This document shows, piece after piece, positions 17,339-27,002 of a stretch of 64,000 nt of DNA; the stretch's first letter is position 1, and every line of letters starts with the position of its first letter. The DNA comes from Cupriavidus basilensis (lineage in GTDB: Bacteria; Pseudomonadota; Gammaproteobacteria; Burkholderiales; Burkholderiaceae), in the NCBI RefSeq assembly GCF_000832305.1, contig NZ_CP010537.1, positions 2,046,001 through 2,110,000 on the forward strand, written 5' to 3'. The position numbers and the translations under genes were made by a program. A model generated the notes under the pieces. That model saw only the letters and a program-made list of their open reading frames with translations, did not search any database and was not told the DNA's origin.

Positions 17339-18307
17339 ATGACAAAACCCGCTTCGGCTATCCGCAGAGCAGTCCTACTCTGCTCCCTGGCCCTGCCCTC
17401 CATCCTGTACGCCCAGCAATCTGGCCCGTTGCCGGTCCGGCTCTTTGTTGGCTACGGACCGGGCGGTGGCACCGACGTAGTTGCACGCGCAGTTGGCGAA
17501 GAGCTGGCAAAAATCTGGAATCGGCCCGTAATCGTCGAAAATCGGCCAGGCGCAAACGGGGCGATCGCCAGCAAGGCTGTCGCGCGAGCTGAACCGGACG
17601 GTTCGATCCTTCTGGTCATGCCCCCGTCCACGTTGATCATCGACGCAAACTTGCGCCCCACTGTTGCTGTCGATCCCACCAAGGAACTCACCCTTGTGAG
17701 CGGGCTAGCCGCAACCCCACTCGTTGTGGTGACCCCGGCTTCCGCGCCATACAACAACCTCGCTGACCTCATTAAGGCAGCTCGTGCGGCCAACGGGAAG
17801 TTCACGTACGGATGGGCCAACTTGGGCATGCGTGTCGGTATGGAGGAGTTCGCGCAAAAGACCGGGGTAAAGATGACCCCAGTCGGCTACAAGAGTGCTG
17901 GGCAAAGTGTCCCCGCTATCGTTTCAGGCGAGATCGATATGCTCATGATCGATATGGCACCGATCGCGCAACTCGTTAAGGCTGGAAAAGTGAAGGCCTT
18001 TGCCGTGTCGACGCCAGAACGCTCGCCTATGCTGCCAAACGTCCCTACATTCAAGGAAGCGGGGATTGACGTCCAGCTTACGGGAACCATCGCCCTGTAT
18101 GCGCCTGCCAAGATGCCCCAGAACGCAATCAAAAAAATGCAGAGCGATGTCGCTACGATTTTGAAGAACGGCGAGCTTCGCACGCGGATGCAAGGCACTG
18201 GAATGGAAGTCATTACGCAGTCCCCGGAGGATTTCGAGGGCTACCTTAAGCAGCGCAAGAAGAGCATTGATGCAGTAATTAAGGTCGGTGATTTTAAGCT
18301 CGAATAG
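17339..18307 (+). CDS. Bug/TctC-family periplasmic binding protein (1)
   Basis: A 322-residue solute-binding protein with a signal peptide at about residues 1-25 ([16 protein letters not shown]). The conserved first-domain motif [20 protein letters not shown] is followed by [18 protein letters not shown]. Bug proteins bind carboxylated solutes and normally pass them to TctAB-type membrane subunits, none of which is in the window. The start has a GAGGAG ribosome binding site. It lies 31 nt after the reductase and so is probably part of the P450 operon. Confidence 0.9.
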   Translation: MTKPASAIRRAVLLCSLALPSILYAQQSGPLPVRLFVGYGPGGGTDVVARAVGEELAKIWNRPVIVENRPGANGAIASKAVARAEPDGSILLVMPPSTLIIDANLRPTVAVDPTKELTLVSGLAATPLVVVTPASAPYNNLADLIKAARAANGKFTYGWANLGMRVGMEEFAQKTGVKMTPVGYKSAGQSVPAIVSGEIDMLMIDMAPIAQLVKAGKVKAFAVSTPERSPMLPNVPTFKEAGIDVQLTGTIALYAPAKMPQNAIKKMQSDVATILKNGELRTRMQGTGMEVITQSPEDFEGYLKQRKKSIDAVIKVGDFKLE

Positions 18308-18369
18308 ATCGACCTCCGTCACAAGCACAGAATTTCGTAGCTAACCTCTTAGTCATTGGAGTACACGCT

Positions 18370-19797
18370 GTGTATCCAGAATTATCCCTTTACATCAATG
18401 GCGAATTTCTCGGCATTGAAGGCCGGCGACACCAGGACGTAGTCAATCCTGCGACGGAGGAGGTCGTTGGGCGACTGCCGCTCGCCACCCGCGAGGACCT
18501 CGACACCGCCGTCGAGGCGGCTCATCGAGCTTTCCTGACGTGGCGCGACTCATCGCCTTTGGAACGCAGTGCAATCTTGCGTAAAGTTGCGGAGCTCGCC
18601 CGTCAAAGGGCGCCGGAAATCGGCCGCAACATGACCATTGACCAGGGGAAGCCTCTGCACGAAGCCGTGGGCGAAGTAACGGTTTGTGCAGAGCATGCGG
18701 ACTGGCATGCAGAAGAGGCTCGGCGGATCTACGGCCGCGTGATCCCCAGCCGCAACCCTAACGTCCGCCAGCTCGTGCTACGTCAGCCGGTCGGAGTCTG
18801 CGCAGCCTTCACCCCTTGGAATTTTCCCTTCAATCAGGCGATCCGGAAAATCTCTGCCGCGCTTGGCGCAGGCTGTACGATCATTCTGAAGGGACCAGAA
18901 GAGACACCGAGTGCCGTGCTGGCGATCGCTCAACTGTTCCATGATGCGGGCCTTCCTCCTGGTTGCTTAAACATTGTATTTGGCGTCCCGGCGGAGGTGT
19001 CAGCACACCTCATTGCATCTCCGCTGGTCCAGAAGATCTCCTTTACGGGGTCCACTGCTGTTGGCAAACAACTAGCAGCTCTAGCAGGATCCCATATGAA
19101 GCGAATCACTATGGAGCTTGGTGGTCACTCCCCTGCAATCGTCTTCGACGATGCGGATGTCGATACCGCCGCCGAGATGCTTGCAAACTACAAGCTGCGA
19201 AACGCTGGTCAGGTATGCGTCTCGCCCTCCCGCTTCTTCGTCCAGCGCGGGGCTTACGATAGGTTCCTCAGGCGTTTTACGGACGTCATTGGCGCAGTGC
19301 GGGTCGGCAACGGTATAGACAGCTCGACACAGATGGGACCGCTCGCAAACCAACGCCGTGTTGCTGCAATGGAAGGGTTGATTGCCGACTCCAAAGCGCG
19401 CGGCGGAAAGGTTGTCGTGGGAGGGACCAGGTGCAGCGACACAGGACATTTCTTCGCGCCCAGCGTCGTTATAGACATTTCAGACGACTCCATGCTCATG
19501 ACTTGCGAGCCATTCGGCCCTGTCGCCCCGGTTGTAACGTTCGACGATCTGGATGAGGTGCTGGCACGGGCGAACAAACTGACTTACGGCCTGTCGTCTT
19601 ACGTGTTTACCGAGTCAGCGAAGACAGCGCATGCTGTCTCTACCCGCCTTGAGGCCGGCATGGTCAACATCAACCACTTTGGAAGCGCTCTCGCCGAAAC
19701 ACCGTTTGGAGGCATTAAAGATAGCGGTATCGGGAGTGAGGGTGGGACCGAGACGTTCGACGGCTATCTCGTCACGAAATTTGTAACTCAAGTGTAG
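18370..19797 (+). CDS. NAD(P)-dependent aldehyde dehydrogenase (SSADH-like)
   Basis: A 475-residue aldehyde dehydrogenase with a GTG start and a GGAG ribosome binding site 8 nt upstream. The general base Glu is at 249 in TMELGGHSP and the nucleophilic Cys at 283 in [12 protein letters not shown]. The cofactor-binding motif [11 protein letters not shown] and the C-terminal [15 protein letters not shown] fit the succinate-semialdehyde dehydrogenase branch. It would oxidise the aldehyde made by the GMC oxidase to an acid. It is the last gene of the P450 operon and is followed by a clear terminator. Confidence 0.92.
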   Translation: MYPELSLYINGEFLGIEGRRHQDVVNPATEEVVGRLPLATREDLDTAVEAAHRAFLTWRDSSPLERSAILRKVAELARQRAPEIGRNMTIDQGKPLHEAVGEVTVCAEHADWHAEEARRIYGRVIPSRNPNVRQLVLRQPVGVCAAFTPWNFPFNQAIRKISAALGAGCTIILKGPEETPSAVLAIAQLFHDAGLPPGCLNIVFGVPAEVSAHLIASPLVQKISFTGSTAVGKQLAALAGSHMKRITMELGGHSPAIVFDDADVDTAAEMLANYKLRNAGQVCVSPSRFFVQRGAYDRFLRRFTDVIGAVRVGNGIDSSTQMGPLANQRRVAAMEGLIADSKARGGKVVVGGTRCSDTGHFFAPSVVIDISDDSMLMTCEPFGPVAPVVTFDDLDEVLARANKLTYGLSSYVFTESAKTAHAVSTRLEAGMVNINHFGSALAETPFGGIKDSGIGSEGGTETFDGYLVTKFVTQV

Positions 19798-19810
19798 ATC
19801 GGGGGCCGCA

Positions 19811-19830
19811 AAGGGCGATACGTCGCCCTT
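19811..19830 (+). other. Hairpin with TACG loop after aldehyde dehydrogenase
   Basis: AAGGGCGA and TCGCCCTT form an 8-bp stem closing a TACG tetraloop, a stable UNCG-class loop. There is no T-run after it. It may protect the 3' end of the P450 operon transcript just before the terminator at 19862. Confidence 0.5.
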
Positions 19831-19861
19831 TCCCCCGAAGCTACGTTCCCAGTCAGGTTTT

Positions 19862-19892
19862 GGCGCCTAAGTGAGTGTTAGGCGCCTTTTTT
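19862..19892 (+). terminator. Rho-independent terminator of the P450 operon
   Basis: A perfect 9-bp stem, GGCGCCTAA / TTAGGCGCC, with a 7-nt loop is followed by TTTTTT. It lies 65 nt after the aldehyde dehydrogenase stop, between convergent genes. Confidence 0.9.
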
Positions 19893-20054
19893 ATTAGCGT
19901 ATAGGTCGCGGCAGTGCGCCCCATATTGGGCGATGCGGTTGCTCTCGGCGACTCTGACAACTCCCTGCATGGCTCCGCAGTTGCAGCGCAAGCGCGGCCG
20001 GCTAGCGATAAGCCTTCTCGAATCGTGTCGTCTTCCAGGAAGATTTCGTTGGTA

Positions 20055-20501
20055 TTACTCGTGGTCCAGCCACGGTTCTCTTTTGAACATCTTATCGATG
20101 ATGGGGAACATCGCGATCACCGTCTGCAACTCCTCGGGCGTCAATCCCTCCATGCGCTTGCCCAGTGCCGCCGTCCGCTGTGCGGCCAATTTGCCGGCCA
20201 CAGCCCGGCCTTCATCAGTAATCTGAATCATGTTGTTGTACGAGCCGACGGGTGCGGAGCGCGCGATTAACTCGGCGTCGACCATCCGCCCGACAATCTG
20301 CGTCATCGTAGGCAATCTGACGCCTTCATTCCTGGCCAGATCGCTAACTCGCATCGGCCCTCTTACGAGCAATGCACTAAGAACAGCGCTCTGCGCGGGG
20401 GGCACGTGCGCCGCTCTCATTTCCCGCCGCAGCGCTACAACGATCCGCATCAAGCGGGGTCTAAGTTCGTCCGCAAGCATTTCAACCGTAGGTTCTGTCA
20501 T
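20055..20501 (-). CDS. MarR-family transcriptional regulator (1)
   Basis: The start at 20501 (MTEPTVEMLADELRPRL) gives 148 residues; the long in-frame extension upstream lacks coding character. The winged HTH is visible at residues about 40-100: RGPMRVSDLARNEGVRLPTM, then IVGRMVDAELIARS. MarR proteins repress by binding short palindromes and respond to small aromatic or organic-acid ligands. It is the closest unassigned regulator to the P450 operon and so a candidate for binding the TAGGTAGGCTACCTA sites. That link is an inference. Confidence 0.85.
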   Translation of the reverse strand: MTEPTVEMLADELRPRLMRIVVALRREMRAAHVPPAQSAVLSALLVRGPMRVSDLARNEGVRLPTMTQIVGRMVDAELIARSAPVGSYNNMIQITDEGRAVAGKLAAQRTAALGKRMEGLTPEELQTVIAMFPIIDKMFKREPWLDHE

Positions 20502-20520
20502 GTCTACAAAAAGGGGGCAA

Positions 20521-20551
20521 TCACTGAGCAGATGATATAACGATTCAGTGA
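20521..20551. promoter_or_regulatory. Inverted repeat upstream of marR-type gene
   Basis: TCACTGA (20521-20527) and TCAGTGA (20545-20551) are exact inverted 7-mers 17 bp apart, about 20 bp before the marR start. They could be an autoregulatory operator or a 5'-UTR hairpin. The sequence differs from the P450 operator. Confidence 0.35.
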
Positions 20552-20807
20552 AGAATGATCGCGCGAAGTACCTGGAGGCACCGAGTCGATATGGTCCGAC
20601 TGGTGAGGGTAGCGACCACGCAGACAGCGGCGGCGCGTGAAGGGGTTCTGTGCCTGTGGCCGGGTAGCAACTCAAGGCCGGGCCTTGTCGCGTTCGTTCG
20701 CGATGGCCGGAGCACCAATCTTGATGGAGAGGGATGACGAGACGAGGCGCTGGCTGGCGCTCTCGTCTCAAGGCGTCGACGCTTGATCCGCCGACGCGCG
20801 GAGCTTG

Positions 20808-21332
20808 CTAACTCAGCTTGACCAGGTCCTTCTTGTACGTCTTCGCCTTGTTAATGTAGTCGTCAGCGTTCTTCTCGATCGCAGCTTTGACTTCCTCCGT
20901 TAGTTCACGTACCTGCTTTGCAGGTGTGCCCATGACCAAGCCTCCTGCCGGGAAGTTCTTGCGCTCGCCGATCAAGGATCCGGCCCCCACGAGGCATTGT
21001 TGTCCGAGTTCGGATCCATTCAGGATCACAGCCTGAATGCCGACCAGACTACGTGCTCCGACCTTGCAACCGTGAAGCATCGCCTGGTGTCCAATGGAGA
21101 CCATCTCGCCTACCTCGACGGGAAAGCCAGGATCGGTGTGCAACACAGCCCCCTCCTGGACGTTCACGCCTCGCCTAATCGTGATCTTTTCATTGTCGCC
21201 GCGGATCACAGCGCCGGGCCAGATGGACACGTCTTCGGCGATTTCCACGTCGCCGATGATTACCGCATGCTCGGATACATACGAGCTCGGATGAATTGTC
21301 GGTTCTTTCTCTCCAATTCGATAGATCGCCAC
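20808..21332 (-). CDS. Gamma-carbonic anhydrase family protein
   Basis: A 174-residue left-handed beta-helix protein with hexapeptide repeats from about residue 10 to 135 (IIGDVEIAEDVSIWPGAVIR). The His ligands expected for metal are visible in VLHTDPG and GHQAMLHGC. The start is a GTG at 21332 with a good AGAGGAG ribosome binding site. Members include carbonic anhydrases and thioesterase- or acyltransferase-like homologues (CaiE/PaaY type), which often sit in CoA-catabolism gene sets. It follows glcF in the same direction. Confidence 0.85.
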   Translation of the reverse strand: MAIYRIGEKEPTIHPSSYVSEHAVIIGDVEIAEDVSIWPGAVIRGDNEKITIRRGVNVQEGAVLHTDPGFPVEVGEMVSIGHQAMLHGCKVGARSLVGIQAVILNGSELGQQCLVGAGSLIGERKNFPAGGLVMGTPAKQVRELTEEVKAAIEKNADDYINKAKTYKKDLVKLS

Positions 21333-21459
21333 AAAATGCTCCTCTTATCTTGATGTGACTAACTTTTCGCCGACCGCGTTACTTGCAGGAGGCGAAACAC
21401 TACTGCATGGGCCGCTCTCGCAGCCCGTGCCGACTTCGACGCCGTTTCTTGCCCTGCCG

Positions 21460-22719
21460 CTAGATAAATACTTGTTCCTCTGGTTGGACTGCCGGCTCGA
21501 TTGCATCATCCAGTACCTCGATCCAGTGCTTTACTGGCGTGGGCGTTCCACTTTGCAAATGCTGGATGCAACCGATGTTCGCGGACACGATGCAGTCAGG
21601 TTGCTTCTCGCTCAGATGCTCGATCTTGCGGTCTCTGAGCTGGAGTGAAATTTCGGGCTGCAGAACGGAGTAGGTGCCGGCTGAGCCGCAACAAAGGTGA
21701 CTCTCCACGCTGGCACGATGAACGGAAAAGCCCAACTGTCCCAGATGCTCCTCCACCACTCCCCGCAGCTTCTGGCCGTGTTGCAGCGTGCACGGCGGAT
21801 GGAACGCCAAGGCCGGCTTGTCGCACGCTTTGACTTTGCCGCGCAGTCTTGGCAGAAGTTCAGGAAGCAATTCGCTCAGGTCGCGGGTCAACTCGCTAAC
21901 CCGAGCTGCCTTCTCGGCGTACTCCGCGTCATGCTTTAGCAAGTCGGCGTAGTCCTTCACGGTCGCGCCGCAGCCGGACGCGTTCATGACAATTGCCTCG
22001 ACTTCACCGCTGGAAATCGCCGGCCACCAGGCGTCGATGTTTCTGCGCATATCATCGAGGCCGCCCTTGTGATCTCCGGTGTGCAGCCGGATCGCGCCAC
22101 AGCAACCGGCTCGAGGAACACTTACAACCTGAAAGTCGGCTGCATCGAGTACCCGCGCGGTCGCAGAATTGATGTTCGGCATCATCGCCGGCTGCACACA
22201 ACCTTCGAGCATGAGCACTTTCCTGGCGTGGCGGCGCGTTGGGCGCTGACCCGCAGGTCTGCTCGGCGTAAGCTTGTTGGCGAGCTTGGAAGGAAGTAGC
22301 GGCCGAACCATTCGGCCAATCTTCATGGCCGGCAAGAACAATGGCGAAGTTAGCCCCTCACGCAGCAGCCAACGCACCGCGCGGTCTTTTGGCGGACGAG
22401 GAATTCGCTCATCGACTAGCTTCCGCCCAATGTGAACTAGCTTGCCGTACTCGACACCGCTGGGACAGGTGCTTTCACAGTTCCGGCACGTCAAGCAGCG
22501 GTCTAGATTCTGTTGGGTGCTTGCTGTGACCTCTTCCCCCTCAAGCAACTGCTTCATCAAGTAGATGCGTCCCCGGGGTCCGTTACGTTCATCGCCCAGA
22601 AGCAGGTAAGTCGGACACGTTGCCGTACAAAAGCCGCAATGCACGCACTTGCGCAGAATCTCTTCGGCCTCCGCCCCTTCTGGAGTGTTGGCAAACTCAT
22701 GACTTAGTTTTGTCTGCAT
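21460..22719 (-). CDS. glcF: Glycolate oxidase iron-sulfur subunit GlcF
   Basis: The start at 22719 (MQTKLSHEFANTPEGAEAEE) gives 419 residues. Two [4Fe-4S] motifs are seen, CVHCGFCTATCP and CLTCRNCESTCP. Two Cys-rich CCG-type domains follow, with GCCGAIRLH and LCCGSAGTYS. GlcF accepts electrons from the flavin subunits GlcD/GlcE when glycolate or a related 2-hydroxy acid is oxidised to the 2-oxo acid at the membrane. The gene order glcD-glcE-glcF is the standard one. Confidence 0.92.
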   Translation of the reverse strand: MQTKLSHEFANTPEGAEAEEILRKCVHCGFCTATCPTYLLLGDERNGPRGRIYLMKQLLEGEEVTASTQQNLDRCLTCRNCESTCPSGVEYGKLVHIGRKLVDERIPRPPKDRAVRWLLREGLTSPLFLPAMKIGRMVRPLLPSKLANKLTPSRPAGQRPTRRHARKVLMLEGCVQPAMMPNINSATARVLDAADFQVVSVPRAGCCGAIRLHTGDHKGGLDDMRRNIDAWWPAISSGEVEAIVMNASGCGATVKDYADLLKHDAEYAEKAARVSELTRDLSELLPELLPRLRGKVKACDKPALAFHPPCTLQHGQKLRGVVEEHLGQLGFSVHRASVESHLCCGSAGTYSVLQPEISLQLRDRKIEHLSEKQPDCIVSANIGCIQHLQSGTPTPVKHWIEVLDDAIEPAVQPEEQVFI

Positions 22720-22729
22720 ATGGAGCCCC

Positions 22730-23803
22730 TTACAGGCCGGGGTAGAGTCGACCAACATTGAAGATGCCATCGGGATCAAACGCTTGCTTGAGATTGCGAT
22801 GAATCTCGAAGAGCGCATCGCTCGGTGGCGTGAACACGCCGCTCCTATGATGCGGATCCCTGAACAGCGTGGCGTGACCACCAAGCGATGACGCCATTTC
22901 CCGAACGTCCTCGATGGGATCGTCGGTGTATAGCCATCTCAATGCACCACCCCATTCAATAAGCTGATTCGCGGCCAAGAAGGGTTGGGAGACTGCCGGA
23001 ACGGAAACACGCCAGAGAGGCGCGTCGCTCTGTGAAAAGAAGTCGTGGCGGTGGTCGCGGACGGCATCCCACCAGGACAACGCTTCGTCTGGTTCCAGCT
23101 CAGTCCCGCCCAAACGCTTTCTGGCTTCCGTGACAGCAGAGGCTGCACCACTCAGTCGGAGGAACAGCTTTCCGTCGTGCCAGGCACTCGCATTGACTGG
23201 CAATGCTTGCCGAGTCAGCCCGTTTAAGAGAGACAACGCCCCTGCTTCGTCGCGTTCAATGAACAGGGTGATCCTCGATGAATGAATGGGCAGAACCTTC
23301 AGCGAGACCTCACAGATAACACCGAGTATTCCCATTGAGCCCGCCAGGAGACGCGAAACGTCATAACCGGCAACGTTCTTCATCACTTGCCCGCCGAATG
23401 TCAGAAGCTCGCCTTTGCCGTTAATCATGGTCGCGCCGAGAACGAAGTCCCGAATGGACCCTACCCCGACGCGTGCTGGCCCGCTCAGACCTGCCGCGAC
23501 CGCTCCTCCGACAGTACTTCCTTTAGCAAAGCGTGGCGGCTCAAAGGCAAGGTACTGATTGTGCTCGGCCAGCACGGCCTCAAGTTCTTCTAGCGGTGTG
23601 CCTGCACGAGCGGTGACAACCAGCTCAGACGGTTCATAGCTGCAAATTCCGCTGAGGCGCCGGACATCACACGGTTCACCCGACGGCTCTTCACCGTAGA
23701 AGCATTTCGTACCGCCGCCAACGATGTTGAGAGAGGTCTTCGTTTTTCTTGCATGCAGGACTGTCTCAATCAGATGAGACACTTCCGTGGGGATCGTCGT
23801 CAT
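22730..23803 (-). CDS. glcE: Glycolate oxidase FAD-binding subunit GlcE
   Basis: The start at 23803 (MTTIPTEVSHLIETVL) gives 357 residues. The PCMH-type FAD-binding domain includes VGGGTKCFYGEEP, GSTVGGAVAAGLSGPARVG and GGQVMKNVAGYDVSRLLAGS, all typical of GlcE. It forms the flavin heterodimer with GlcD. It is separated from glcD by 1 nt and from glcF by 10 nt, a tightly coupled operon. Confidence 0.92.
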   Translation of the reverse strand: MTTIPTEVSHLIETVLHARKTKTSLNIVGGGTKCFYGEEPSGEPCDVRRLSGICSYEPSELVVTARAGTPLEELEAVLAEHNQYLAFEPPRFAKGSTVGGAVAAGLSGPARVGVGSIRDFVLGATMINGKGELLTFGGQVMKNVAGYDVSRLLAGSMGILGVICEVSLKVLPIHSSRITLFIERDEAGALSLLNGLTRQALPVNASAWHDGKLFLRLSGAASAVTEARKRLGGTELEPDEALSWWDAVRDHRHDFFSQSDAPLWRVSVPAVSQPFLAANQLIEWGGALRWLYTDDPIEDVREMASSLGGHATLFRDPHHRSGVFTPPSDALFEIHRNLKQAFDPDGIFNVGRLYPGL

Positions 23804-23804
23804 T

Positions 23805-25316
23805 CTAGAACCTCGGGATTTCTGGATGCGGCAGCATCCCACGCCGAACAGTCATGCGACCATATTCGGCACATCGATGCAGCGTCGGAATTACCTTCCC
23901 AGGATTCAAGAGCGATTGCGGATCGAATGCACGTTTCAGCGCAAACATTTGTTCTCGCTCTGCGCCTGAGAACTGAACGCACATTGAGTTCAGCTTCTCC
24001 ACGCCCACACCGTGCTCTCCGGTCACCGTCCCGCCAAGCGTGACGCTTGTTTCCAGAATCTCTGCGCCGAATTGCTCCGCCTGGTGCAGTTCTTCGGGAT
24101 TGTTGGCGTCGAAAAGGATCAGCGGATGTAGATTCCCGTCGCCGGCGTGGAACACGTTCACGCAGCGAAGCCCATAGCGCACCTCCATCTCGCTGATTGC
24201 TCGAAGGATCGCAGCGAGACTCTTGCGAGGAATCGTGGAATCCATGCACAGGTAATCCGGGCTCATGCGCCCCGTCGCGGGAAATGCATTCTTTCGCCCG
24301 CTCCAGAAACGAAGACGCTGCGCCTCGTCCTGACTTGCTTCAAGACGAGTGGCCCCGCTGGCGGTGAGGACGGCATTCATCTTCACAATCTCGTCCTCGA
24401 CCTCCAACGCCGTCCCATCACTCTCGCACAATAGGATTGCGGCCGCGTCCAGGTCATAGCCAGCATGCACGAAGTCCTCTACGGCGGCGGTCATCGGCTT
24501 GTCCATCAGTTCCAGGCCGGCTGGGATGATGCCGGCCGCGATGACGTTGGCTACGGCGTCACCAGCGGCTTCGACGGTGTCGAAGCTTGCAACGATGCAT
24601 CGCGCAAGTTCTGGCTTAGGAATTAACTTGACGGTGACTTCCAATGTCACTGCGAGCATCCCTTCACTGCCTACAACGACGCCGAGCAAATCGAGCCCAG
24701 GGACATCAAGGGCTTCCGATCCAAACTCTATCGCCTCGCCCTGAATGGTGTATCCCCGTACTTTCATTACGTTCTGCAACGTGAGTCCGTACTTGAGGCA
24801 ATGGACGCCTCCGGAATTCTCGGCCACGTTTCCACCGATCGTGCAGGCAATCTGGCTGGACGGATCGGGGGCGTAGTACAGCCCATACGTAGCGGCTGCC
24901 TCACTGATTGCGGCGTTGCGTACACCGCATTGGACCACTGCGGTACAACTCACAGGATCTACCCTGACGATCCGGTTAAAACGAGCGAGCGAAAGGAGCA
25001 CGCCCATCTCATGTGGGAGCGCACCGCCTGACAATCCCGTGCCTGCGCCCCGAGCCACGACGGGCGCACCGAGCGTCTTGCACGTTCGCAGAATGGCAAC
25101 AACCTGCTCTTCTGTTTCGGGAAGCACCACGACGAGCGGCTGCGCCCGATAGGCCGTAAGGCCATCGCATTCAAATGGCTGGGTGTCCTCGCGCTGCGAC
25201 AGGATAAGGTCCCTAGGCAGCACGCCTTCTAGCGCGGAAACCACTTCCGCACGCCGGGCTTCCCTCCGCTCAGCGTCAGTAGGATGTGCCAACCAGCCGT
25301 CACGCGTCGCATTCAT
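23805..25316 (-). CDS. glcD: Glycolate oxidase subunit GlcD (FAD-linked oxidase)
   Basis: A 503-residue FAD-linked 2-hydroxy-acid dehydrogenase with a strong AGGAGG ribosome binding site. The FAD-binding motif ARGAGTGLSGGALPHEMGVL and GGNVAENSGGVHCLKYG are clear. The C-terminal domain has NVFHAGDGNLHPLILFD and GEHGVGVEKL. It oxidises glycolate or lactate-like acids. The placement between CoA-catabolism genes suggests that the pathway yields a 2-hydroxy acid such as glycolate, but the exact substrate is not visible. Confidence 0.92.
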   Translation of the reverse strand: MNATRDGWLAHPTDAERREARRAEVVSALEGVLPRDLILSQREDTQPFECDGLTAYRAQPLVVVLPETEEQVVAILRTCKTLGAPVVARGAGTGLSGGALPHEMGVLLSLARFNRIVRVDPVSCTAVVQCGVRNAAISEAAATYGLYYAPDPSSQIACTIGGNVAENSGGVHCLKYGLTLQNVMKVRGYTIQGEAIEFGSEALDVPGLDLLGVVVGSEGMLAVTLEVTVKLIPKPELARCIVASFDTVEAAGDAVANVIAAGIIPAGLELMDKPMTAAVEDFVHAGYDLDAAAILLCESDGTALEVEDEIVKMNAVLTASGATRLEASQDEAQRLRFWSGRKNAFPATGRMSPDYLCMDSTIPRKSLAAILRAISEMEVRYGLRCVNVFHAGDGNLHPLILFDANNPEELHQAEQFGAEILETSVTLGGTVTGEHGVGVEKLNSMCVQFSGAEREQMFALKRAFDPQSLLNPGKVIPTLHRCAEYGRMTVRRGMLPHPEIPRF

Positions 25317-25648
25317 GACTTTGCCCTCCTGGTGCGATGAAGCTGCGTCGTGCTGTGCCGGTCTATTGGATAATCAGTGCGGAGCGACGGCGCGACCGTA
25401 GCGAGCCGGCGAACCGCGCAATCAGCCTGGACGGATGCTGCAGCTCCAAGGCGGAGCGTTGCTTCCGGGCGCTGAGGCTCAAACGTTGAGCGATGAATGC
25501 GATGCATTGTGTGGGGAGGTTCTAATACACTTCTGTCAAAGGCGTCGACGAGACGCCATGACTTGACTGTAGACAATCACGCGATATAGCAGGTTGAGAG
25601 TTATTTGCGGTTGAGTTGCAGAAAACTTGATTGCCGTGTTTGGGCCGC
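25317..25648. other. Intergenic region upstream of glcDEF
   Basis: A 332-bp gap between glcD and the LysR gene, both on the minus strand, which should hold the glcDEF promoter. I see no clear box pair or palindrome and no gene. Confidence 0.35.
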
Positions 25649-26530
25649 TCAACTTAGCGAGTCGGTGAGCCACTCCATAAAGGCGGCGCACTCCCATCTC
25701 TCCAGGGCCCCAGGTTCCCAGCATAAGTAGTGCGCCATCGGTGAAGGCACGGATCGATCCGATATGCGGATGAGTCGCCCCCCCTCTAGCCATGACTGCG
25801 CCATACGGGTCCTCACTAGTGCCACGCCGAACCCGCACGCGGCTGCGTCATAGAGAAGCCCTAGATCGTTGAATTGAGCGCCCACATGCGGCTCCGTTCT
25901 CGTCAATCCACATGAGGAGAACCATGTCGTCCAAGGCTCAAGCGGGCTACGTATCAGACGCGCCTGGTCGATTTCACCCGCCATTTCGAAGCCTTCGAAG
26001 GGGCCGAACTCGTTGAGATAGGTAGGGCTGCAAGCCGGCGCCACCTCCTCCGAGAGAACGACGCGATGATCGACGTCCGCATATCCGCCGGCGCCGTACC
26101 GGATTTCCAAATCGGATGGCTCGGCTGTGACGTCCAGGAATGGGATGGAGACCTGCAAGATAAGGTCGATGTCCGGATACTTGTTGCGGAACAGTTCCAG
26201 TTTGGGCATCAGGAACTGCCTGGAGAAAGTTGGGGTCACCGCGACCCGCAGTCGCGTGGAAGAGGCTTTTCCATTTTTGACCGGCATCTGCTGTAGCGCA
26301 GCGAGGCCGCTTCGGACATTCGCCAGGTACGCTGCACCATGTGCAGAAAGCGTGAAGTCACTCCGCCCGAAGAGTTCAACACCGAGGTGAGATTCAAGCT
26401 GGCGGATTCGATGACTCACGGCGCTGGTTGTTACACACAACTCGTCGGCGGCACGTGTGGCGCTCCGAAGCCTTGCAACCGTCTCGAAGGTGACAAGACA
26501 TTGAATGGGCGGGATGTGTTGCAGGGCCAT
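25649..26530 (-). CDS. LysR-family regulator (GcvA-like) (1)
   Basis: A 293-residue LysR protein with a GGAGAG ribosome binding site. The N-terminal HTH reads ATRAADELCVTTSAVSHRIR with QLESHLGVELFGR. The start IPPIQCLVTFETVARL and the C-terminal FMEWLTDSLS are GcvA-like. The effector domain spans about 90-290. It is upstream of and co-directional with glcDEF, and divergent from the FAD-oxidase gene. It may control either set. Confidence 0.88.
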   Translation of the reverse strand: MALQHIPPIQCLVTFETVARLRSATRAADELCVTTSAVSHRIRQLESHLGVELFGRSDFTLSAHGAAYLANVRSGLAALQQMPVKNGKASSTRLRVAVTPTFSRQFLMPKLELFRNKYPDIDLILQVSIPFLDVTAEPSDLEIRYGAGGYADVDHRVVLSEEVAPACSPTYLNEFGPFEGFEMAGEIDQARLIRSPLEPWTTWFSSCGLTRTEPHVGAQFNDLGLLYDAAACGFGVALVRTRMAQSWLEGGRLIRISDRSVPSPMAHYLCWEPGALERWECAAFMEWLTDSLS

Positions 26531-26849
26531 ATCTTCTCTCCGTTTGGTGGGCTACCCAGGGCGGATATGCCGCATGTCATCGCTTGAGGCCTAGGGAGCG
26601 GCCACACTTCTTGCTGCTCTGTCGCTCGAGCACCATGCCAACGCTGCAACGAGCAAGCGCCCCCAGATTGCTTGCTCAGGATCGACTCACTGGGTCCTCA
26701 GGCAAGGACGTACGTGACGCCCTGCAAGGGAAGACCACCAAGTAAGTCGCTCTCCAACCCACAGTGACCTCGCCGCGGGAAGGTCTCTTAGCGATCCGAT
26801 CTCTTCGTCGACTCCTGCTCCAACCCATGGCCGCGACTGCGTTAACTGC

Positions 26850-26894
26850 TTGACATTATGCCGCACCAATCTAAACTTATGTAATCGATTGCAC
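26850..26894 (+). promoter_or_regulatory. Promoter with LacI-type operator (proximal copy)
   Basis: -35 TTGACA (26850-26855), a 16-bp spacer and -10 TAAACT (26872-26877) are followed at once by ATGTAATCGATTGCAC (26879-26894). The operator overlaps the expected transcription start. It matches the set at 13737-13782. Confidence 0.75.
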
Positions 26895-26954
26895 GCAGTG
26901 CTGTTTTCGCCTCATCACCGTACTGGCATTGGTTATTTACAGTCTCTGATGCAG

Positions 26955-26981
26955 GTTACCGTAACGTATGTAATCGATTAC
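26955..26981. promoter_or_regulatory. Second LacI-type operator and adjacent palindrome
   Basis: GTAATCGATTAC (26970-26981) is a perfect 12-bp palindrome 21 bp upstream of the start codon. GTTACCGTAAC (26955-26965) is a second perfect palindrome just before it. The centre-to-centre distance from the first operator is about 89 bp, suitable for repression by looping by a LacI-type tetramer. The regulators at 31040 and 49878 are candidates. Confidence 0.65.
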
Positions 26982-27002
26982 CACATCACACAGGAGGCAA
27001 CA

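Noticed and set aside
20502..20771. Ninety-residue N-terminal extension of the MarR protein
   Set aside because: It has no coding character and includes the inverted repeat; MarR proteins start close to the winged HTH as at 20501.
26850..27002. Upstream start for the FAD oxidase at 26850
   Set aside because: That extension would read through the promoter and both LacI-type operators; the start at 27003 has an AGGAGG site.
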